DNA from: an uncultured Kangiella sp.
GTDB lineage: Bacteria; Pseudomonadota; Gammaproteobacteria; Enterobacterales; DSM-103792
Direction: 5' to 3'
Length of the DNA: 24,233 nt
Assembly (NCBI GenBank): GCA_946480585.1
Contig: CAMLKQ010000002.1
Coordinates: 1-24,233, forward strand
Part shown: one piece after another, positions 14,920 to 22,480 of the stretch
Layout of the letters: each line of letters begins with the position of its first letter
Numbering within the stretch: the first letter of the stretch is position 1
Made by a program: the position numbers and the translations under genes
Notes under the pieces: generated by a model
Databases searched by the model: none
What the model was told of the DNA's origin: nothing
What the model saw: the letters and a program-made list of their open reading frames with translations, nothing else

Positions 14920-15426
14920 ATGAATCGAAAGGCTATTTTGGCGCTTGCTCCGCTGTTAATGAGCACGAGCATGGCGTTGCTTGCCAGCTCCGTATCGTCG
15001 CCAGTGACCGCTGCCGAAGCGATGGAGCATCATCATCACGAACAGGCGGCCGAACCGGCGCTGAAACTGAATGCCGGCAAGCCGTGGGAGACCGATGCGC
15101 CACTGCGCGAAGCGATGATGAACATTCGTCAGGCCACACACGGCGCCGAGGCGATGCAGAAGACAAAAGGCTTTGATGCGACCGAGGCGAAAGCGCTCGG
15201 TAAAGCGATTCGCGACAACATTGCCTACATGGTCGCAAACTGTCATCTGCCGCCCGATGCCGATGCCACTTTACATGTGTTGATTGGCCGGCTCGCGACA
15301 GCGGCAGATCAGCTTGAGCAAAGCGAGCATCGCACCGCCGCATTGGCTCGCATTCACGATACGCTGCAGTTGTATCCGCGCTATTTCCATCACACGGGCT
15401 GGTCGGGGCCGGGGCATGAGCATTGA
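14920..15426 (+). CDS. small His-rich exported protein, DnrO-like
   Basis: A 168-residue protein with a signal peptide (MNRKAILALAPLLMSTSMAL, then a cleavage region near VTAAEA) followed by a His cluster (MEHHHHEQ). The mature part has LNAGKPWETDAPLREAMMNI, VANCHLPPDADATLHVLIGRL and a C-terminal YFHHTGWSGPGHEH. These resemble a family of periplasmic proteins sometimes annotated DnrO and found beside denitrification genes. The His residues suggest metal binding. The start is fixed by GAGGAG/AAGG before the ATG and by the signal peptide. An FNR-type site lies about 100 bp upstream, facing both ways. The family match comes from memory and should be checked. Confidence 0.6.
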   Translation: MNRKAILALAPLLMSTSMALLASSVSSPVTAAEAMEHHHHEQAAEPALKLNAGKPWETDAPLREAMMNIRQATHGAEAMQKTKGFDATEAKALGKAIRDNIAYMVANCHLPPDADATLHVLIGRLATAADQLEQSEHRTAALARIHDTLQLYPRYFHHTGWSGPGHEH

Positions 15427-15480
15427 CGGTGTCGCGTTGGGGCTTTGGTTTTTGTGAACGGTGCGCTGCCCTCCGTGCGG

Positions 15481-16911
15481 TCACCAGCACCAGAACAACA
15501 GCAGCCAGCCGCAAAGCCATGGCAGGCTGCCAATGGTGAGTGTCAGCAACACGGCGCCGCGCCGGACGATGCGCAACGTATCCAGCAGGCGCCAGAGCAA
15601 ATACGCAGGCCACGCGTAGGCGAGCAGCAACAGTGCGCCACGCATGGCGGCGACGTATGGCACCTGAATGCCGCTGGCAGCGAGTTGACTGACCGTCATC
15701 ATGGACAAACCGAGAAACAGGCTCAGACCCGCCATCGGCGTCAATGTCTCAAGCAAGCGTCGCGCGACGTCGCGATGCCAACGGCCAACGGCAATACGCG
15801 CCGCAATCCGGGTGGCGAGATCAACGCTGCCAGCAATCACCAGTGTTGCGACCGTCAGATAAATCAGCAGGCACATGCCATCAAGCCAATTGAACACGTC
15901 ATTGGTCGATGGGTAGCGTGTCAGCAACCACCATGCGGGTGAGTCCTGCAACAGCCACCACCATTGTTGTTTGACTGCAACGCCGGCCAGAAACAGTTTG
16001 AGTTGCACAAACCATGGACTCGCTGACCATTGGAATGCGCCACTGGCAAGACCAAGCATGCCGTACAACATTAGTCGATGATGCCAAGCCGTCAGGGCCT
16101 GATTGCCACGCAGGATTTCTTCATTCGGTGAACGCCAGGCAAGCGCCACCGCGTCGCGATGGCCACTGCAGCGCATGCATTGGTGACATTCCGCCATGCT
16201 GTCGAGCTGGCGGACATTGAGCAGTGGCGGACACAGCACCGGCGTTTGCTGCAAATGCTTGTTCTGATCCCAGCGGGTGGTATCAACACGCAGCACCAGC
16301 GGCGACAGCCGCGACAGCACCGCGAACACGCCAGTGACCGGACAAAGATAGCGGCACCAGATGCGCCGATCCTTGCCCCAGAAAAATGCCACGAGCATAG
16401 CCGCGCCAGTCGAGCCACCGAGGATGAGCAGCGCCGGTTTGGCATAGTCGTAGACGGAAACCAGTTGACCATAAACTGTCGTCAGCAAGAAGGCGACAAA
16501 TGGCCAACCTGGCCACTTGAGCCAGGTTGGTATGGGCTTCAAATTGCGGGAGTGGTGGCTGACCCATTCACTCAAACTGCCTTCAGGGCAGAAAATGCCG
16601 CACCAGAGTCGGCCAAACAGCAGCACCGACAAGATCACGAACGGCCACCAGACGCCCCAGAACAGAAACTGGGCGAACCGGACCAGATTGTCATGGATGC
16701 GCGCGTGTTCTGACGGCAACGGCGACAGCGCCGGCACGATGAGCAGCAGAAGATAGAGCAGGACAAACAACCACTGCAGACATTGAATCGGCTGGCGATT
16801 GCGCTGCAAAGCATGGCCAAGCCGGGCCAGCCACGCGGCACGCGACGATACGGGTGTCGCTGCCGGTGGTGGGTTCGGTGTCAGTTTGAAGCGGGCGATC
16901 AGTTCAGCCAT
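15481..16911 (-). CDS. membrane polyferredoxin, FtrD/NapH-like
   Basis: A 476-residue inner-membrane protein with about eight to ten hydrophobic helices and iron-sulfur motifs. C-x3-C-P occurs at Cys104/Cys108 (LWCGIFCPEG) and again at Cys186/Cys190 (WCRYLCPVTG), and C-x2-C-x2-C at Cys242, 245 and 248 (CHQCMRC). The NosR/NapH/FtrD group passes electrons across the membrane. In Bordetella-type FtrABCD ferrous iron uptake, FtrD is such a polyferredoxin and FtrA is a P19 protein. A P19/FtrA-like gene lies in the same direction upstream, beyond a porin gene, which favours an iron role. A role in nitrogen-oxide respiration is an alternative. GGAA precedes the ATG. Confidence 0.78.
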   Translation of the reverse strand: MAELIARFKLTPNPPPAATPVSSRAAWLARLGHALQRNRQPIQCLQWLFVLLYLLLLIVPALSPLPSEHARIHDNLVRFAQFLFWGVWWPFVILSVLLFGRLWCGIFCPEGSLSEWVSHHSRNLKPIPTWLKWPGWPFVAFLLTTVYGQLVSVYDYAKPALLILGGSTGAAMLVAFFWGKDRRIWCRYLCPVTGVFAVLSRLSPLVLRVDTTRWDQNKHLQQTPVLCPPLLNVRQLDSMAECHQCMRCSGHRDAVALAWRSPNEEILRGNQALTAWHHRLMLYGMLGLASGAFQWSASPWFVQLKLFLAGVAVKQQWWWLLQDSPAWWLLTRYPSTNDVFNWLDGMCLLIYLTVATLVIAGSVDLATRIAARIAVGRWHRDVARRLLETLTPMAGLSLFLGLSMMTVSQLAASGIQVPYVAAMRGALLLLAYAWPAYLLWRLLDTLRIVRRGAVLLTLTIGSLPWLCGWLLLFWCW

Positions 16912-17050
16912 GCAATCGTTCCAGTCACTTGCGCAAAGTGAAAAGCATCCTTCGTCGTGCGTTCACAAATCGGCTGCCACCTTCGTTGCGAAAAATGACT
17001 AGCAATTTGCACCGGTATGACATGGACAGATTTTCGCCCTCAGCAACGAC

Positions 17051-18457
17051 TTAATAGCTCCACAACAAGCGCAGGCTGAATACATCCTGATCCTCCTGCG
17101 CGGGATTCGCAGCGGCGTCGGCTACGCGCTGCCAGTGCAAGGACAATTGGCAGTTGCCGTTGAAGTGATAGCGGTAGTAAAGCTCGAGCAGGGATTCGGC
17201 TGCGCTCGGCAGATAACCGTAATCAGGCAGGGCAGCGGCCTGATCGCGAAAGTCGCGACTGCTGTGCAGTTTGGCGTAACCGAGACCGAGCTTGTCGCTG
17301 GCGCGTGACCACCATTCACCATTCCACTCGACGCCGACCGCCAAGGCGCGATCAAACGGCAGGTTCTGCCCCTGGCCGCGACTGTAGCGGGCAAACGCAA
17401 GCCAGTCTGAGCCGAGTTTCTGATCGGCACTGATGGCCCAGCCATGTTGCGCGGCTTGCTGATCCGCAATGAAGGTCGGACCGGCTTCGTTCTCGAAGCG
17501 ATACAGCCGGTAATTGCCGGCCTGCCCCCAGAACCGGGTGTTCCATTCCAGCTGCAGTAGCTGCAGCGATTCGTCACGCGCGGAACCGAAATTGGCGTCT
17601 TCGCCGGCGGCGAAATGACCGTACGACACCTGCCATTGTTCGTTGCCGAGATCGTAGCGATAGGCCAGTCGAAGGCCGGGTGTCGAACCATATGCATCGG
17701 TTCCGATTTGCGCCGCCATCGGGTTGTCCAGCAACGCGTTGTGCACCAACGGTGCTGCCAGAAACTGGCTGGCCTCGTCATTGGCACCGGCATTTTGATC
17801 GAAGAATACAAATGGATCGATCTTGCCGATATTGGCCTGCAGATGATGGCGCGACTTGCCGCCGGTCAACGGCAGATCAAATTGGTACCATGCTTCGGTC
17901 AGGGTCAGCGCGGCATCTTCCGGCTGGCTGGTGCCACCCAGCTGAAACGCCGTGGCATTGAGGCCACTGAAACTGCTCGGCAGCTCATCAGGCGCAGGAC
18001 TTTGTCCGGCGCGGACATGGAAAAACAGCGAACCGCTGGCGCGGCCACTCTCACCGGCCGGCACACTCAGTGCGGCGTCGAGCCGGTAATTGTCATAGCG
18101 AGAATCGGCATCATCGGCGCGCCACCATTGGCTGACATAAAGCAGATCAATGCCGGCCTCGATTTCACCAATGGCATCGATGCGTCGCGCCGCCTGTTTC
18201 AAGCTGCCGGTGTTCATTTCGAGCGCTTTCAGTCGCGTGACGAGCTCCGGTTCGCGCTCACTGAGCCGGTCGGACGCCAGTGCGTCCTGTTCTGCCTGCT
18301 CTCGCTGTTCGAGCTTTTCGATCCGCTGTTTGAGAGCGGCAATGGCTTCGGCGGTTGCCGATTCTGCGGCGTTGCCGACGCTCGCTGTGGCCAAAACGAG
18401 GGGGAACAATGCCAACCGCCATGTGGGCCGTGGAAAAGCGGTCAATCGGGTTGCCAT
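17051..18457 (-). CDS. OprB-like outer-membrane porin
   Basis: A 468-residue protein with a signal peptide (cleavage near SVGNAAES), a short coiled coil (about residues 35-60, IAALKQRIEKLEQREQAEQD) and a long beta-rich region ending in an aromatic residue (LRLLWSY), as expected for outer-membrane barrels. The segment FVFFDQNAGANDEASQFL, with LVHNALLDNP, is characteristic of carbohydrate-selective OprB-type porins. It starts 2 bp after the stop codon of the P19-like gene with no strong ribosome binding site, so it is probably translated by coupling. This places it in an iron-uptake-like operon, where it may pass a metal chelate or another small solute instead of sugar. Confidence 0.75.
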   Translation of the reverse strand: MATRLTAFPRPTWRLALFPLVLATASVGNAAESATAEAIAALKQRIEKLEQREQAEQDALASDRLSEREPELVTRLKALEMNTGSLKQAARRIDAIGEIEAGIDLLYVSQWWRADDADSRYDNYRLDAALSVPAGESGRASGSLFFHVRAGQSPAPDELPSSFSGLNATAFQLGGTSQPEDAALTLTEAWYQFDLPLTGGKSRHHLQANIGKIDPFVFFDQNAGANDEASQFLAAPLVHNALLDNPMAAQIGTDAYGSTPGLRLAYRYDLGNEQWQVSYGHFAAGEDANFGSARDESLQLLQLEWNTRFWGQAGNYRLYRFENEAGPTFIADQQAAQHGWAISADQKLGSDWLAFARYSRGQGQNLPFDRALAVGVEWNGEWWSRASDKLGLGYAKLHSSRDFRDQAAALPDYGYLPSAAESLLELYYRYHFNGNCQLSLHWQRVADAAANPAQEDQDVFSLRLLWSY

Positions 18458-18459
18458 GA

Positions 18460-18996
18460 TCAGTAGCCGCCTTTCTTGCCAATGCCGGCAAAGACAAAGC
18501 GGTAACTGACTTCAAACGGCTTGAACCATGGCCGCACACCGGTCAGGCGATCGGTATGGCGACCGAAATGGTGATGGCCGCTCGCACTCGGCGGTGCCAC
18601 GAAAAAGGTCAGCGTGTATTCACCGGGACCATCGAGTTTGACGTTGTCGCCATAATGCGGGCCGTCCGATGCCACCATTGGCATCAATTCGCCCTCGATG
18701 ATCTTTTCGCTGCCGGATTTGACCAATCGGTAACGACCATTGAGATAGGGCAGCCAGGCGTCTGCTTCGAAGCCGTTCGGATTGTCGTCAGTGGCATGAA
18801 TATCCATTTCAAGATGGATGTCGGCTTGCTCGGCCGGCAGCATCATGCCGTCTGGTTCCATCACCACCGGCTGCAGGTAGACCGCAGCGATTTCCATACC
18901 ATGCCGATACTGCGGCTGACCAATCGGGTACTCGACCGCGTAACTGCTGCTGGCAAATACCGTCATTGCGGTGGCGAAACAAAAGCGGCGAAGCAT
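18460..18996 (-). CDS. periplasmic P19/FtrA/Tp34-type iron-uptake protein
   Basis: A 178-residue protein with a signal peptide (FATAMTVFASSSYAVEYP) and a mature domain of the Fe2+ transport (P19/FetP/FtrA/Tp34) family. Family segments are HGMEIAAVYLQP, HLEMDIHATDDNPNGF, YLNGRY, GPHYGDNVKLDGPGEYTL and a late HxxxHTD (FGRHTD). P19 homologues bind Cu2+ and iron or manganese in the periplasm and work with an FTR1-type permease, which is absent from this window. I chose the ATG at 18996, which has GGAG 7 nt upstream; two TTG codons lie directly before it. The gene is first in the operon, behind a Fur-like site. Confidence 0.87.
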   Translation of the reverse strand: MLRRFCFATAMTVFASSSYAVEYPIGQPQYRHGMEIAAVYLQPVVMEPDGMMLPAEQADIHLEMDIHATDDNPNGFEADAWLPYLNGRYRLVKSGSEKIIEGELMPMVASDGPHYGDNVKLDGPGEYTLTFFVAPPSASGHHHFGRHTDRLTGVRPWFKPFEVSYRFVFAGIGKKGGY

Positions 18997-19018
18997 CAAC
19001 AATCTCCATTGCCTGACT

Positions 19019-19037
19019 GAGAATGGTTCGCATTATG
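19019..19037. promoter_or_regulatory. possible Fur box
   Basis: GAGAATGGTTCGCATTATG matches the 19-bp Fur consensus GATAATGATAATCATTATC at 13 positions, including both AATG/CATT cores. It lies 23 bp before the ATG of the P19-like gene and overlaps a possible -10 element (CATAAT on the minus strand). It fits iron control of the operon but is not conclusive. Confidence 0.5.
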
Positions 19038-19145
19038 AATTAAGGAGGCGCAGTGCCTTTGACCTGCATCAACCGGGTTGTGGATTGCGAGAAAACACGG
19101 ATGAACGTTCTCTCAGATTGCGCTGTGGCTGGCTGTGCGGAGAAA

Positions 19146-19166
19146 TGGCAGATCTTTGGCAGATCT
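19146..19166. repeat. tandem TGGCAGATCT repeat
   Basis: Two identical 10-bp units, TGGCAGATCT, separated by one T, give an 11-bp period (one helical turn). They lie between the P19-like operon and nrdG. A third copy occurs inside nrdG at 19379-19388. Confidence 0.5.
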
Positions 19167-19263
19167 GTGGTGGCCGTTGATTGGCGGCGCACGCTTAGAG
19201 AATTCCGCCCGAACACGGTTTGTGCCAGATGCTGCGCCAATTGCAACGAACCTAACGGGCCGC

Positions 19264-19965
19264 TCAATCACGCAGGCAGAACTGGGCAAACAGCGGCGCG
19301 ATTTCCTGTTGCACGAATTCGCGATCCGATGTTGTCCAGTTGTTGATTGGCAAGCGACGCGCCAGCCCTTGCCGGGTATGGCAGATCTGCAGCGCCCAGT
19401 TGCGGATGCCGAGCTGATGCAGTTGGGTAGCGAGTGTCAGCAGACGCGCCCGCGACAGCAGATGCCAGTGCACCGTGGTGCGCACTTCGTAGGCGATATC
19501 ACGCTGCAACAGCAACTCCAGACTTTGCCAGGCACGACTGCCGGAGCCGGGGGTGACGGTGAGCAGATCGTAATGCTCTGGCAATTCTTTCAGATCGAAA
19601 CCGACCCAGTCACACAGCGGCAATAACTGCTTCAGTCGATCCGGATAGGCGCCGCCAGTGTGCAGACCGATCTTGAAACCCATTGCTTTCAAATCGGCAG
19701 CGGCGTGCAAACTCGCCGATTGTGCAGTCGGTTCTCCACCGCTCAGTACCACAGCATCAAGCAGGCCGCGACGCTGTTCCAGATGATTGCGTATCTCATC
19801 CCAGCGGAACGGTGTTTCAGCGCGGGCATCGAGCAGGTGCTCGTTCTGACAATAGGCGCAGCGCCACGGACAGCCTTGGCAAAAGATCACTGCGGCGAGT
19901 TCGCCGGGGTAATCGATGGTAGTGAGTGGCGTGTAGCCACCGATACGCAAAGCCGTGTCAGTCAT
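19264..19965 (-). CDS. nrdG: anaerobic ribonucleoside-triphosphate reductase activating protein
   Basis: A 233-residue radical-SAM enzyme. Cys32, Cys36 and Cys39 (FCQGCPWRCAYCQN) form the CxxxCxxC [4Fe-4S] motif, followed by VVLSGGEPT for SAM binding. NrdG makes the glycyl radical on class III ribonucleotide reductase. The gene is last in the nrdD operon, and the 53-codon gene carrying the glycine ends 39 bp upstream. No good ribosome binding site is seen. A strong GC hairpin sits just before the start, so translation may be limited. Confidence 0.93.
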   Translation of the reverse strand: MTDTALRIGGYTPLTTIDYPGELAAVIFCQGCPWRCAYCQNEHLLDARAETPFRWDEIRNHLEQRRGLLDAVVLSGGEPTAQSASLHAAADLKAMGFKIGLHTGGAYPDRLKQLLPLCDWVGFDLKELPEHYDLLTVTPGSGSRAWQSLELLLQRDIAYEVRTTVHWHLLSRARLLTLATQLHQLGIRNWALQICHTRQGLARRLPINNWTTSDREFVQQEIAPLFAQFCLRD

Positions 19966-19975
19966 GGGCTGAAGT

Positions 19976-19997
19976 GCCCCGGCGGTAAAGCCGGGGC
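19976..19997. other. GC-rich hairpin before nrdG
   Basis: GCCCCGGC (19976-19983) and GCCGGGGC (19990-19997) form a perfect 8-bp stem with a GGTAAA loop (TTTACC on the transcribed strand). No T-run follows. It lies between the glycyl-radical peptide gene and nrdG, 10 nt before the nrdG ATG, and may protect the upstream mRNA or lower nrdG expression. Confidence 0.6.
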
Positions 19998-20004
19998 TGC
20001 GCGG

Positions 20005-20166
20005 TCAGTTGTAGTGGCCGCAGCATTTCTCGACGAAATGCTGGCGTTCGCGATGCTCGCTTTTCTTGCCGAGGTTGAATTCGGCGACCGGACGGTGATA
20101 ACCCATGACCCGGGTCCAGACTTCGCAGCGGGTCCGCTCTTCCGGTTTCAGTTCATTGACGGTCAT
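20005..20166 (-). CDS. separate glycyl-radical segment of class III ribonucleotide reductase
   Basis: A 53-residue protein whose core CEVWTRVMGYHRPV, followed by FNLGKKSEHRERQHF, matches the C-terminal glycyl-radical segment of NrdD proteins (RVxGY, then [WF]N-x-GK-x2-E-x3-R). Gly22 in RVMGY is the predicted radical site. It has a strong AAGGAG ribosome binding site 6 nt before an ATG. The main NrdD upstream stops just after its zinc motif and lacks this segment, so the two should assemble into one enzyme activated by NrdG. Two further cysteines sit near its end (EKCCGHYN). It is separated from nrdD by a structured 129-bp spacer. Confidence 0.86.
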   Translation of the reverse strand: MTVNELKPEERTRCEVWTRVMGYHRPVAEFNLGKKSEHRERQHFVEKCCGHYN

Positions 20167-20250
20167 TGTGTGCTCCTTGTTCTTGACTTGGATAAAGACT
20201 CAACTTGGCTACAAACTCAACTGCGGTACGGATGCCTTTGCCAACTTCAG

Positions 20251-20310
20251 CCCGCGCAAGCGGGTTTCAACGAGGCCTGCCACTTACGCCTGTATTTAGG
20301 CGAGGCAGGC
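20251..20310 (-). other. structured RNA spacer over the nrdD stop codon
   Basis: On the minus strand a nested stem-loop covers 20310-20275: outer GCCTGCC/GGCAGGC, inner CGCCT/AGGCG, loop AAATAC, with the nrdD TAA at the loop edge. A second small hairpin, CCCGC/GCGGG, follows at 20264-20251. The rest of the spacer to 20167 carries short repeats of AGTTGAGT/AAGTTGAG type and then the ribosome binding site of the next gene. Confidence 0.55.
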
Positions 20311-22320
20311 GGCTTCGTTGCGCTTTTTCTGCAGCAATGCTTCGTCGCATTTCGGGCAGAATTCGTGTTCACCGGCCAGATAGCCGTGCACCGGACAGAT
20401 CGAGAAGGTCGGCGTGATGGTGATATAGGGCAGCCGGAAGTTCTCCAGCGAGCGCCGGACCAATTTCTTGCAGGCATCGGCCGACGAGATTTTCTCGCTC
20501 ATATACAGGTGCAGCACAGTGCCACCGGTGTACTTGCACTGCAGCGCATCCTGCCGGACCAGCGCTTCGAAGGCGTCGTTGGTGAATCCGACCGGCAGCT
20601 GTGACGAGTTGGTGTAGTAGGGCTGCTGGCGCGAGCCGGCCTGCAGAATGTCCGGAAAACGCTTCTGATCTTCCTTGGCAAAACGGTAGGTGGTGCCTTC
20701 GGCCGGTGTGGCTTCGAGGTTGTATAAATTGCCGGTGCGTTCCTGGTACTCGGTCATCCGGGCGCGAACGTGGTCGAGCAGGCGCAGCGCCAGTTGATGG
20801 CCACGATCGTCGGTGATGTCGTATTCATCACCGCTGAAATTGCGGATCATCTCGTTGATGCCATTGACGCCAATGGTCGAGAAGTGATTGCGCAGCGTAC
20901 CGAGGTAACGCTTGGTGTACGGGTACAGACCCATGTCGATAAATTGCTGAATGACCTTTCGCTTGATCTCCAGCGATTCGCTGGCGAGATCCATCAGTTC
21001 ATCCAGACGAGCCAGCAGGCCGGCTTCGTTGCCTTTGTACAGATAACCGAGTCGGGCACAGTTGACGGTGACCACGCCAACCGAACCGGTTTGTTCGGCC
21101 GAACCGAACAGGCCGTTGCCACGTTTGAGCAGTTCGCGCAGGTCCAGTTGCAAGCGGCAGCACATCGAACGGATCTGGTTCGGCTTCATGTCCGAGTTGA
21201 TGAAGTTCTGGAAGTAGGGCAAGCCGTACTTGGCAGTCATCTCGAACAAACGAGTGGCGTTGTCGGAATCCCAGTCAAAATCCTCGGTGATGTTGTAGGT
21301 CGGGATCGGGAAGGTGAACACCCGGCCCTTGGCATCGCCCTTGGTCATGATCTCGATATAGGCCTGATTGATCAGATCCATCTCGGGTTTCAGGTCGCCA
21401 TAGGTGAACGGCATTTCCTCACCGGCGATCACCGGAATCTGATCGCGCAAATCTTCCGGGCAGACCCAGTCGAAGGTCAGGTTGGTGAATGGCGTCTGGG
21501 TACCCCAGCGCGACGGCACGTTCAGGTTGTAGATGAGTTCCTGAATGCACTGCTTGATCGCTTCATAGCTCATGTTGTCCTTGCGAACAAATGCAGCCAT
21601 ATAGGTATCGAATGACGAGAACGCCTGCGCGCCGGCCCATTCGTTCTGCAAGGTGCCAAGGAAATTGACGATCTGGCCGACTGCGCTGGACATGTGCTTG
21701 GGCGGCGCGGCTTCAACTTTTCCCGGCACACCGTTCAGGCCTTCCTGCAGCAACGTGCGCAGCGACCAGCCGGCACAGTAACCGGACAGCATGTCGAGAT
21801 CGTGGACGTGAATATCGGCTTCGCGGTGGGCGACACCAATTTCCGGCGGATAAACATGGTTGAGCCAGTAGTTGGCGATGACCTTGCCCGAGGTGTTCAG
21901 AATCAAGCCGCCGAGCGAATAGCCCTGGTTGGCGTTGGCATTGACCCGCCAATCATTGCGGGTGAGGTATTCGTTGATCGATTTCTCGACCTGCACAACG
22001 GTATTGCGGTCGGCACGCAACCGTGCACGCTGCTCGCGGTAAACGATATAAGCACGGGCTGTGGCGAGAAAATCATTGCCGATCAGCACTTGCTCGACGA
22101 TGTCCTGCACTTGCTCGACCGTTGGAATGTCGCCGCTGTGATAACGGTGTGCGATGACCTTCAAAGCGTCGTTGGTCAGCTCATCGGCTTGGGTTTCGTC
22201 GTACTCACTGGTGGCGCGGCCGGCTTTGGCGAGGGCGTTGCGGATCAACACCGCATTGAAGTCGGTCAGGCGGCCGTCGCGCTTGCGGATCAGCCGTGGC
22301 AGTTCGTGTTGCTGAATCAT
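20296..22320 (-). CDS. nrdD: anaerobic ribonucleoside-triphosphate reductase, large part lacking the glycyl-radical segment
   Basis: A 674-residue class III reductase that converts NTPs to dNTPs without oxygen. An N-terminal ATP-cone (LPRLIRKRDGRLTDFNAVLI onward) gives allosteric control. Family segments such as DIHVHDLDMLSGYCAGW, PSRWGTQTPFTNLTFDW and SMCCRLQL follow; the last is where the catalytic cysteine lies in relatives. The end has the zinc motif CPVHGYLAGEHEFCPKC, then stops about ten residues later without the RVxGY glycyl-radical sequence, which is encoded downstream. I chose the ATG at 22320, with AGGGAG 8 nt before it. The GTG at 22362 has no ribosome binding site and would leave almost no leader. 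Confidence 0.94.
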   Translation of the reverse strand: MIQQHELPRLIRKRDGRLTDFNAVLIRNALAKAGRATSEYDETQADELTNDALKVIAHRYHSGDIPTVEQVQDIVEQVLIGNDFLATARAYIVYREQRARLRADRNTVVQVEKSINEYLTRNDWRVNANANQGYSLGGLILNTSGKVIANYWLNHVYPPEIGVAHREADIHVHDLDMLSGYCAGWSLRTLLQEGLNGVPGKVEAAPPKHMSSAVGQIVNFLGTLQNEWAGAQAFSSFDTYMAAFVRKDNMSYEAIKQCIQELIYNLNVPSRWGTQTPFTNLTFDWVCPEDLRDQIPVIAGEEMPFTYGDLKPEMDLINQAYIEIMTKGDAKGRVFTFPIPTYNITEDFDWDSDNATRLFEMTAKYGLPYFQNFINSDMKPNQIRSMCCRLQLDLRELLKRGNGLFGSAEQTGSVGVVTVNCARLGYLYKGNEAGLLARLDELMDLASESLEIKRKVIQQFIDMGLYPYTKRYLGTLRNHFSTIGVNGINEMIRNFSGDEYDITDDRGHQLALRLLDHVRARMTEYQERTGNLYNLEATPAEGTTYRFAKEDQKRFPDILQAGSRQQPYYTNSSQLPVGFTNDAFEALVRQDALQCKYTGGTVLHLYMSEKISSADACKKLVRRSLENFRLPYITITPTFSICPVHGYLAGEHEFCPKCDEALLQKKRNEAACLA

Positions 22321-22403
22321 CTCGAGCACTCCCTGTTGTGGTTGTTGGTCGGTTTGAGCCACTAAATCTTGTGGAGAGCTTACGCCGCCATCACAAGCTC
22401 TGG

Positions 22404-22417
22404 TTGATCAAGGTCAA
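22404..22417. promoter_or_regulatory. FNR/Anr box upstream of nrdD
   Basis: TTGAT-CAAG-GTCAA differs from TTGAT-N4-ATCAA at one base. Read toward nrdD, a TAAGCT element (22382-22377) lies at nearly class II spacing and predicts a start near 22370, 50 nt before the ATG at 22320. This fits anaerobic induction of the nrdD operon. Confidence 0.75.
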
Positions 22418-22480
22418 CTGAAGGGTGTTCGCCCAGTATCTTGCTCAACTATCACGAGCACTGAACAGAACGCGTGGGTG

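Noticed and set aside
19053..19346. A 97-codon plus-strand frame between the P19-like operon and nrdG
   Set aside because: It overlaps the 3' end of nrdG, has an unusual composition and no recognisable domain. It is more likely chance than a gene, although a GGAGG-like sequence precedes it.
20167..20310. Translational bypassing (ribosome hopping) to join the two nrdD parts
   Set aside because: A stop codon in a stem-loop invited the idea, but the downstream part has its own ATG and a strong AAGGAG at normal spacing, so independent initiation is simpler.
20296..22365. Plus-strand open frames opposite nrdD (20770-21615 and 21694-22365)
   Set aside because: They are antisense to nrdD, which is certain, and resemble no family.
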